Part shown: positions 39,701-51,000 of the stretch, piece by piece
Layout of the letters: every line of letters starts with the position of its first letter
Numbering within the stretch: position 1 is the first letter of the stretch
Assembly (NCBI GenBank): GCA_025618425.1
Contig: CM046851.1
Location: 31,105,754 to 31,169,753 of the forward strand
Length of the DNA: 64,000 nucleotides
Origin: Heliocidaris tuberculata
Lineage: Eukaryota; Echinodermata; Echinoidea; Camarodonta; Echinometridae
Reading direction: 5' to 3'
Position numbers and translations under genes: made by a program
The notes under the pieces: generated by a model
What the model was told of the DNA's origin: nothing
Database searches by the model: none
Seen by the model: the letters and a program-made list of their open reading frames with translations, nothing else

Positions 39701-42700
39701 TTAAGTGCCACGACGGTTCGCTAAGCTACCTTGATGCATAGTTTCCACTTTGTGAGTTGGTCTAGCGATGCGGTCAGCTCTCTGTCTTCACTTACACGCT
39801 GACTCTGATGGACTACGGTTCAAAACTGAGTTACCTCTCTTTTAGATTGTTACCTTGAATGTCTGTGCCCAGATGTAAATAATCATATCTAATTAGTATT
39901 CTGTAAAATCCAATTACAGGTATACACTTTAAACATCTTTTATGTAAAAAAAACATTTATTGCATGAAATAGTTTCTTGCTTTTCATATCACCTGCCTAC
40001 AGCTGGGGATTCCATGACTACAATCCTAAACCCTCTGGACGAAACAGCGCCCTCAAAGCACCATTTGCGCTTCATCACACGCCTCAGACACCCCTCTCAG
40101 GACAGAGTGTGTCTTGTCGGCCGGCCAACGTTCCTAAGCTGAATATAGGAAACAAACAGAAATCAAAGACAAAGGTAAGTCATGATGTGATAGAGAGAAT
40201 GAGAGAGAGAGAGAGAGAGAGAAAATAAGAGAGAGAGAAATAGAGAGTGAGAGAAAGAGAGAGAGAGAGATGCAGAAAAAGAAGAGATATAGAAGGAGTT
40301 TGCCTGCCTGAGAATAGTTCCACATTCACAATATTCCAACAAAAACTACCAGCGTTGGCATTGTTAGATGAAGTACAATATTACATCAAAGAAGAAAAGT
40401 ATGAATTACATGAGAAAAGGTAAGGATAATAAGAAAGAAATGTGAAGGAAATTAGGAAGAGATATATATACAGTACAAGGGGGAGAAGGGACAATATAGA
40501 AGAGATGATTACAGGAAGGTCAATTAAAAAGTAATAAAGGTGTCATATAGGGTCAAGATAAAAATATGAATGAAAAGAAGGAGCTGAGACAGGATGTACA
40601 TGTAGTCCCTTCTTAAAACTGATAACAGTGTTTGTTAAGTTTATGAATTTGATGAAAACATGTCTTTCTTTGTTCATCGAGTGAACAAATTGATATTCCT
40701 ATTTGGCTTTGATTTTTCATAAAGAAAACAAAATTTGAGTTATCTTTACAGCAGGACATATCTGGTCTCCTCTTTAAATACACTTTCTGTTTAAGAAATT
40801 TCAAATTTCTTTTGTTTTGAGTGTCTACAACCAGCTTATCTTCTAATTTGTTTGAAAACAGACAGCATGGGATGAACCAGCTGTTCCAGATAATGTCCCT
40901 CCTCCCTCTGAAAGGCAAAAGAAGCAGTTCAAACAGCACCAGGCTGATGTGGAGAAGCAGTACAAGCAGCAGCAATCACAAGGGGGTGCTGGAAACCAAG
41001 TTAAACAGCAGGAGGCAAAACCAGAGTAAGTGTCAACTCTAATGTACATGTATATTATATGTCATGTAGCTACATGTATGTTCAAATGCATCTGGAAAAA
41101 AATATTTTTATCTCAGCAAGAGTCAGATTCTTTCATCTAGTAATCTAAAAAATTAATTTTGCAACATTTCTATGTAATTGCTTGGAAATACCAGAATAAA
41201 TTGGTTTGCTTACATGCAATTTCTGTCTCCTTCTTCCAAACCTTCATTGACGAATACAATGGAGAAAGACACATGTATAAGCAAAAACAAATAAAATATT
41301 CACATTAAAAAGATGAAACTACTTTAAACCGACACTTACACTGCTTGTGACTTTGCTCATTATCTTTTAGACCAGAGATGGAGCCAGCTGAAGATGAACC
41401 TTTAAACACAAACTGGAATAATGCATCTCTGAGCACCAGACAAGAGGTCAACAAAAGAATAGCAGCAGTAAGTAATCGTATCAATTTTTAGAAGGTAGCA
41501 AAGCGTGTGCCATGCTTGTCATTGTGTCCACATTTTCTTGCATTGTAAAGCATTGTTCCATATGTCTTGGTAAACTGCCTCAAAAAAACCACCGTGGCAA
41601 AATAAAACTGCGTAAGTGTAGAGTGCCTCACCTTTTTGTATATTATAACACACATATACATGTAAGTGAGCATGTTTACTGCCTTTGTTAAGCACAGCTA
41701 ACTTTTTTCTCATCCACACTTGCTAGTCATTTACATGTAAAACCAGAAACTTTCGCGTGCATTTAATGTTTGCAAATTTCGCGCGTGGTTCAGATTCGTG
41801 AAAGTTTCATGCTGCACATTCAGTGAACTATAATTGACATGACACTAAATTTTTGTAAATCATGAAAGTTTACAATTTTCGAAAGTTTCATGTCGCGAGT
41901 ATTTCTGGTTTGATTCCTGTTGATGTGCAGGGATGCATACAACTTATGTTTTGTTATTCAAACATCTAAATATGTTTCATAAATTTTCAAAATATTTTTA
42001 AAATCATTTTCTCAAACATGCTAAGCTCCACCCTATAGGAATGCCCCAGATGTCATTTATCCAATGACATCATTTGTCAGTCATTAGTGAGCTAAGGAGA
42101 GACAGTGGTATGTAGCTTTGCCAGAGATGACCATCTGTTCTAATATACCATACAATGCCTACATAGGATTTGCTATGTCAGACATGCTGTAGCATCACCA
42201 GGAAAAGAGTGGTAATGAGGAGGTCTTGTTTGAAAGCATGCAATTCTATTGTGAGCATGTGCTGAGTTGGGGGAAGTTACATTCCACTGTCTATTGTAGA
42301 ATATTAGTGTAGCTGACTGATGATTGACAGATGATGTCGTTGCAGGAATGAGATCTGGAGCTTTTTTTTAGGGTGGAGCTTAGGAGGTTGGGAAAAATAT
42401 TTCAAAAAACATTTAAAAATCTATGAAACATATCTAGATGTTTGAATAACAAAATTTTAGTTGTATGCATCCCTGCACATCAACAGCAATAAACTTGCAT
42501 TTAGGTTGCGATTGGGTTGCAGGGGCCCTTTAATACCGTGTCTTGTGTGAATGGGCTTTTAGCATACATATAGCTGCCAACCATTCCTACTTTGGAAGAT
42601 TATCAAGACTAGATACCTCTCTTTTTCTGGAAATCTATGTGTAAAAAACAGACAAAATACATTCGGAAAATGGCGTTGAAAAAAGACATACTGAAGCTCT

Positions 42701-45030
42701 TTATCTTGCACTCATCAGAGTGTACCGCAAGATGAAAAGTTACAGTATGTCTGTCTTCAATGTATTTTGTAACTGAAAAGATGTTTGATTCTGTAGTACC
42801 AAACATCTTTTCAGTTACAAAATACATTGTATTCCTTATTTTGCCTTGATATAATTCTACTTTTTGCTGTGGAAAGCTGGTGGGTATGCATGCATTTTGG
42901 ATGATGCTGGAGGCAAGTACTGTGCATTTGCTCTTTTGTATGGTACCCAACTTGTGTCAGGATCAATTGTAGAAGAATACAAGTTTAAAGCCAGACCACT
43001 GTGTCATCATCAAATACAATAAGTATAATTGAGAATGGGGAGATGTAAGTGCAAATTCCTTCATTGTATTTAGCAATTACTATGTACATCATCATCCTAC
43101 ATGTATGTAACCAGCGTTGTCACTACGGTGGTCGGCGCCGGTCGGAACCTTCCACCACTCGAAATTTCCGACCGGCACTCACTGCATTATCACAACCGCC
43201 CGCCCGGCACTAATTTCCCCACTGACAAAGAAAAAATACTACGATTTTGACCTATGAACATGCAACTGTGGTTTAAGAGAGTAATCTGACAGCACTCACA
43301 GCAGGTATATGTACAAAGTACAACAAATTCTAGTACAGTAGTTACAATGCTTAATGCTGCAGCTACAGTACAGTGTGTACTGTGTAGATACATGATATTT
43401 TTACTGTTAACTATAACTTATAAGCCCTGAAAACCGACTAGTTTTTTTCCCCCTGAACCCCTGTGGCAAGGTTTCGGGCAGTAAAATTCACACCACTAAA
43501 AAGTCCATGGTGACAACCCTGTATGTAACATATATTCACCTCCAAATGAAGAATTTCCTTTGTGCAATGTCATTTCACCTTGGACTGTGCCCTGCATGTA
43601 CATGTATACGTAGGTGAAATATTAAAGCACTTGGTACTTTATTGATTTATTGGTTCATGTAGTTTGCTTTGCTGAACTGTGGTTCAAGCAATATTTGTAT
43701 AATATCGATCTGTTAATACGTAGGCCTTTGGGAGTGTCATTATGGCGAATTAGTCATGTGAATGGCAGCTTATCTATCATGAGGACTTCTCTCCAGTCGC
43801 AAACTTCCATTTTTCTCCAAATAGCTCTCTTCCTCATCCTTGTACTCAAGATACATGAACATACATTTACATATGTATGATGGTATAATGTAACATTCTC
43901 GGCTGCTGTGGAAATGAGTCTAGCCCTTCACTGAAAAATAAAATTTCTCTTTTTGAAATAGCATCAAAGTCAAATTTATGATCTGTGTTATTTGTTTAGG
44001 AGTCAGTGGCAGCAGAGAGAATGAAACAACACATCATGGAAACAGTACTTGTGGATCAGTTGTCAAGGTAAGATACTAGATATACCTGACAGCTAGGTAT
44101 ATGTAGATATTATCTTTAAAGGAGAATGAAATCCTGGGGAAAATCAATTTTAATGAAAAAAGGAGGATAGGAAGAAGCAATTTAAAAAAAGTTCCATCAA
44201 AATTGGTTAAGAAATGTGAAAGTAATGAAAGTTTGAAAATTCTCAATTTACTTTCTATGGAGATCCTCAAATTGGCAACGTTGCTTTAAAGTGACAGGTT
44301 TAGTAGTACAACTCTCCATATGTTTTGTACACAAAATTTCATATTTTCCCCATTATCTCTTAGGTGCAGCTTGTCTTCCTCTTAGCTCAAGATATGTCAT
44401 GGGAAAATGTATTTGACACAACATGTGTTGAGTTCACAAAAAGACAAGCAGCATCTTTAGAGATAATGGAGAAAATATGAAATTTTGTGTACAAAACATA
44501 TGGAGAGTTGTACCACTAAACCTGTCACTTTGAAGCAACATTGCCAATTTGAGGATCACCATAGAAAGTAAATTGAGACTTTTCAAACTTTCATAACTTT
44601 CTCATTTCTTAACCGATTTCGATGGAACTTTTTTAAAATTGCTTCTCTCTATCCTCACTTTTCATTAAAATTGATTTTTCCCGAGGGTTTCATTCTTCTT
44701 TAATTAAGAAGCGCTATTACCTTCGGAAGAAAAGCTGATCATTACATTCCTTAAAAATCTGTTGTGGCTAGGGTAATAGGTAGTAATGTTTAGATGTAGG
44801 TCCAGTCATTGTAAAGTGTGTTACATTTAGTAGATGGCATACTATTTTTTTGTTTTCAGAGCTCCAATAAGTGACCCAGAACAAGACCATTTATCAACAC
44901 CAACCTCCAGTCATCGCTACTACTCACAGTCTCCTAAACCTCGTAATCTACATGCTACCAAGTAAGTTAGAGAATCACAGATACTGCTCATATGATTCAT
45001 ATGGCCACATGATTTTATTCCCAGTTGTTT

Positions 45031-45061
<31 letters not shown>

Positions 45062-48000
45062 TTCAACCCACATATAGTAAGTGGTTACTTGGTAACAAGG
45101 TTGATTTTTTACAATACTTAGTGCTTGAATAATTGCTGCTGGACCCTAAAGCCAGGGCAGTGATTTCAAAGCACATAGAGAAATTGATTCATATGTCCTA
45201 TGTAGTTTACAAATACATGTACATATAAAATTAACAAACAAATGAAAATGAAAAACAGGTCCCTTGGCTAGCTGTTTAAGGGGATGTCCAACCTAATATT
45301 TAGATGATTTTAATAAGAGCAGAAAAATTAGAGAAACAGATTAGTGAAAGTTTTAAGCAAACTTCGAAAAGAAATGAGAAAGTTGTGACTTCAGAAATTT
45401 GTGAGCTTTCAAACATCCATTGGCAACTCTGTGACTTACACGTATCTTTCGAGGTCCTCTCCCCATTTTCTCTGTACTGAAAAACTCATAAATTTCCATT
45501 TTCTTAGTTTTTGATGAAAGAATAAATTTATTTTTTATACAAGAGATGTTTAAAAACTGTATGTGCAATGATTATATCTAGGGTGCATGTACAAATTTAT
45601 ATCTTCTTCAGAGAAAATAGAAATTTATGATTTTGTTTTAGTATAGGGCAAATGGGAGAGGACCTTGCAAAATACTTCACAGAGTTGCCAAATTTGTGTT
45701 CGATCGATTAAAACCTCGAAAATTCTTAACTTTCTTAGTTTTCGTTGTATTTTGACCAAACTGCCACTGATCTGATTTTTTCTAATTTGTCTGCTTTTAT
45801 GAAAACCAACTTGATATCAGGGTGGACCTATGTTAACTTACGAGCACTATGCTTGTATTACAGTTAAAACAGTGCAACTACAGTATGAAGTGAAATGCTG
45901 AATTCAAATAACATTTTACTTTCTCCTTCCCCAACAGGGCCAATCCTACCAACTCAGTGACAGAGAAGATGCTTGCTAAGCGTCTTAGCTTCAGCTGTAG
46001 GGTGATATCAAGGAATGGAAACATGGCTCTTAAAGAATTATGCGGGTTCTACTTTGCTCTAGATAAGACCATGACCATCTACGAATTCAGGCAATTTGGC
46101 AAAAAGTGAGTATGGGCAAATTTTATGTTTGAGGCTTTATCTCAAAATCGAGGAATAACTGTGGTAAAATAATGGTCAGTTCACCACTCATTGATTGTTC
46201 TCAAGAGGGGAATGGAGTTGCATGTAGCTGATGTGGAGTTAAAGATAAAGTTGAGTTCTGCTCATGCGATAACATTGTGAAAGAAACTCTCTCAAAGCAA
46301 TTGAAGGTTAATTATAATAGTACATAAGACTTGGTGTATGCTGGAACGTTTTCGAATCACCAAAATGAGAAGAAATCGACTCAGTCCTGCTGAGAGTCAC
46401 ATGCGCTGCACACAGAAATGTGTATATGGGACTACACATACATCTTCGGCCCAAACATGTCAGCTGTTTCTTGTCATATTTTGAATATGTGGGCATTTGA
46501 AGAGCAATCATTTTCAGGGGACATTTCTACTGTGATAGTCTTCCAAACTGACATAAAGAGAATGAGAAGGCTTGCAAATTATTTTTTACCTTTCCCAGAA
46601 CTTAACCTTCTCTTTAAAGATCAATAGCTATTAAAAGAGAAGATTGATTTCTATGAATGCTACATGTATAGCATTTATTGTATGAACTTGTTTCTTCATT
46701 TAAGCTTCTATGCAGAGAATATATATATTTTAAAGTTACGATGACAAGAATTAATTTTTTTTAAGTACCCATTTTTATATTAGTTTAATCAGTATTTCAC
46801 CCTGTGGAAGTTCAGTTTACTTCAATTAAACTCAGTATTTATTTCAAATTCATAAAAAAATGATACAAATGAAAACAAAACAACTAAAACAAGTTAAAAA
46901 CATGCAAATAAATAATTAGGTTGACATTCAATAGTGAATTTTCTTGTGAAACATTATACATGTATGTTGCTTATGAAATAATATAAGTTTTCATGAAAAA
47001 AGCTATTCTGTACATAATTCACAGTTATGAGTGAGTTCTTGTTAATTACATGTATTTAGAGCTTCAGCCTTACCGTTTATCAAGAGAGACTCGTACAGGA
47101 GAATGATTGGAAGGAGGAAAGGAGCTTTATACACAGCTCAGGACTTAACTAGGGTAAGAAAGAACTATACTATTGAGTGTTAATTTACTACCTAAAATAT
47201 TTGTACACTAGATGCTACCTGTACATGCCATAAAGATCTTTGAAAAATAAAAAGGATATCAAAATTTTAGTGTTCAATTGGCTACATCAAAATATATTTT
47301 AGCCAGATTTTATTTATATATTTTTTTTTTACTTAAAAAAAAAAAATGCATTTCCCCCCTGCAATCTATCAGAATACATAAAAACACCTAATATAATTAC
47401 CACCGCTTTTGACCCAAATAAAATATAAGAGTATCAAGCCTTGAAAAGTCTGCATAGTAACGTCATAAATTGAGTAGCATTTCATTATTCCATGTAATTT
47501 TATGTATATGTAATTTTATGTACATGTACTTTATTTACATGTATGTAATACTTATGGATACTTTTTATTCACTTCTTCTCTCCTTACCTTATTAATTTCC
47601 TCCATCTTTCTTATGTCACATTCTTCCCCTTTTGTTTGTTATTTTCGGTGACAAGACATTTGCTCCTGCGACATTTGCTCCTCCGTCTATATCTCGAAAG
47701 GTCAAAGGTGAAGGTCAAGGTCATGATTTGTTTTTTTGTTCAGGACAATGTGAAGATTAGGATTAGGGTTAGGGTTAGGGTTAGGTTTAGGTTTAGGATT
47801 AACATGGCAAAATTAGACCGGAGCAATTGTTGCAGGAGTAAATGTCATGGAACTGTTATTTTCATTATTTGTTTTCATACATGTACTTAAAATGTTGGTT
47901 CTTTTGTTCTTTCTTCTTATTTCTGTATTTTAGGGTGAAGACCTTAGTTTTGAGACCGAGGACCAGCCCTCTCTCCCAGAGTGTCTACAGAAGAAACCAG

Positions 48001-51000
48001 TAGTTGTTCTCAGAGTCACAGATGTAAATGAAGATATGAAGAAAGATTTTATGTAAGTCATCCAAACACCATTGAGCCTTGTATCTGCAAAGCAGGTGTA
48101 ATTTGAATTTGGGATTAAACAAGGGATGATGTATGAAACTACATAAGATACATGGATAATTATGATTCATATAAGTACTTTATTGAGATAATGGTTTTAA
48201 AAAAATACAATGAAATCAACTTTATAATATATTTTACAATTTTTGGTGAAGAAAGACCAATCAGTTAAAAGTCAATTGCTTGTTTTTTGCATACCATCTT
48301 AAACTCCTGTATTCTCCCTGCTGTACAAACTGTAATACTTGCTGATTGCAGTAAGTAAATGGATAATAGTCTCCAAATAGCATAGTGACATTATTTCATA
48401 CATAATATGAATGTATATGAATGTAACACAACGACAGTGGTCACTCATATTTGCTTAGTGGAAGATATAGTGAGAGAAATAATCACTATGAGAGGGTCGT
48501 AGCTTCTAGTACATTTCATTTCATTGTGAACCATCCTTTATCCAGATTTTACAGACAATGTACTTTACAATGAGGCAGAACTAAATTTTTTTTTGAAAAT
48601 CAATTGTAATTTTGTGAACCAATCTTTATCCAGTTTTTGAGCCAATATACCTTTAATACGATGAAGTAGTACGCAGGAACATTTTTTTCCTTCTAATCAA
48701 TTTTTTTTGCATGTGAACATTTCTTTATCCAGTTTTGGAGGCAATGCACCTTACAGTGAAGTAGAATTGAGGAAGGGTATGAATCCACAGAGAGCTAGAC
48801 AAGAAGCCGAGGATTGGAAGATCATCTCTAATGTACAGAGTGAGTATGAAGGGGGGTTGTGTGTCTGGACACTGAGTGAATATTTGCAATTCATATAACT
48901 GTCAACCTATCCAGTGAAAGATCTGTCACAATTTGCATCAAAAGTTGTTCGATTTATTGTTTGAAAGTGACCTGTCCGGATAACTGACCTATCCGGATGC
49001 ACAATGTGTGGGTATATTTCAACAACCTCTCATTGTGATCTGGATCTGGATTTTTATGCATTGTATTTTTTTTGTATAGTGCAGTTGCGAATAATAGCCA
49101 CTTCAGATATCAACAGATAATTGTTGACCGCTTGTCATGCCAGTAGTCCCTGTGAGGAGAGTCCCAAATAGGCCAGTCAAATTTGTTTGATGCTGCTCTA
49201 ATGATTTTATATATGGCTATACTATTTACAAATAAAGTAAGAAAGCATTTATTACATGAAACAAAAGAAATTTGTGTAGTACATGTATATGTATATGATG
49301 TACAAATGTTTTAAGTGCACATGTACATCATTGTTTAAATAGACGATTACTGCGGCTCAATACTCCTAGTGGATTAAGACCAGGCAGGCTCACTGGATTT
49401 GCGCATGAAATGATAAGATGATAATATTGATAATGCTATTGCAGTTAAGCTTTGCAAGCATTTTGATGTTTATTAGAATTGCTGGTAGTGAGTTCCAGTC
49501 TGTGAGTGATAAACCATACAATCTCTCACAATATTTTTTATCTTTGACTATTAATACAAAGAAACATACATGTATCTGGCCAGTTGATAATGTTTTACCT
49601 CTCTGGAATCTAGCTACATTAGTTGGAGCTGACACTATGGTGCATACCTGCCCCAGTTAGAAAATCCTGAATAGGGAAAGGAAATATGTGACTCTCAGGT
49701 CTGTTCCTCTGTTTATAAAAAGTCACAGTTTTACTTGCCATTACATTTCACTATAAAGCTACATGTACATGTACTTGGTAAGCCATTGTCACCATCTATT
49801 TTTCAATTAGATGAAGTGCACAAGCAGATTAGAAGCCGAGCGTCCAGGACGTTAACGGGTCTAGGGAAGCATTTCAAGAAACTAGATAAATCAGGAGATG
49901 GCACGTTGGATAAGGAGGAGTTACTAGAAGCTCTGAAGACATATCACATCAAGTTAGATAAAAAGGTGAGTCAGTGCATAGATATACATGTACATGTATA
50001 GATATAAGTTTCTAGATTGCATAAATTTGTGAAGAATGGATGTGCTACAGACATACACTGTATCATAATCTCACTAGACAAAAGTGTGAGTGCATTGCAT
50101 ACTTGAAAAGACTGGAAGCACTGTTACACAAAGCTAGAACTAGACAAAAGGAATAGATAGATGTTCCACTTGAAGCTGATAGCCATAATTTGATATATCC
50201 TGCTTGAGGAACCTATTCTATATGAAGAATCTAAAAAATCAAAGAACTCTAAGTGGTTAATTTATGTTCTTGGTAATAATTTACTACACTGTGTATGGTA
50301 ATAAGCCAGTTCGTAATGACAGTACTTTGTAAAGAGTACAATTGACCTTTAAACGCTTTCATAGTGTGCGCACCATGATGAGCGCTCTAGTATGATTTTA
50401 CATCTTAAACAAGTACCACGAAACAAGATGCGTATTCGCGTACAAAATGGTTCATTTCAGAGTCATTTGTACCATGTACTAATTACGAAATGGCTGATTG
50501 CACTTGTGGATAGATCATTTTTTTAATCTCTTGATGCTACACAGTGGGCTTCACTCTTTAGTTTCAAAGCAGTTATTTTATACAAATCGATGCTTCTCTT
50601 TTGCAGAGATATTACAGATGAATATTTATCTCCAAATGCGATTAATCCTGCTCACTGTTTTTCTCAAAGCTTTTTGATCAGCTTTGGTTGATAATTGACC
50701 AGAATGGGGATGGAGTGATTGACTACAGCGAGTTCTGCAGAGCGTTCATTGGTGAAATGAATGAGTTCAGGAAGCACTTTGTCATCAAGGTACATTTGCA
50801 AAAATCTACAAGAATGTAGAATCTCAAAGTCCTTTCTATACCTCTTTCAAATTTTAATCTAGTATAGCTGATTTTAAAGTGTAAAAATCACCTGAAAAAA
50901 TGATTTGTGTACCGCTAGAAAGTATGAAACCAACCTGAAAGAACTTTGTCTGGTATTCTATAGGCCAGCAGTTTAGGAGTATGAAGGAAATAAAGGATAA

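Noticed and set aside
42609..42950. 113-codon minus-strand frame in CAPS2 intron 6
   Set aside because: Spans the perfect hairpin; no domain and no codon signal.
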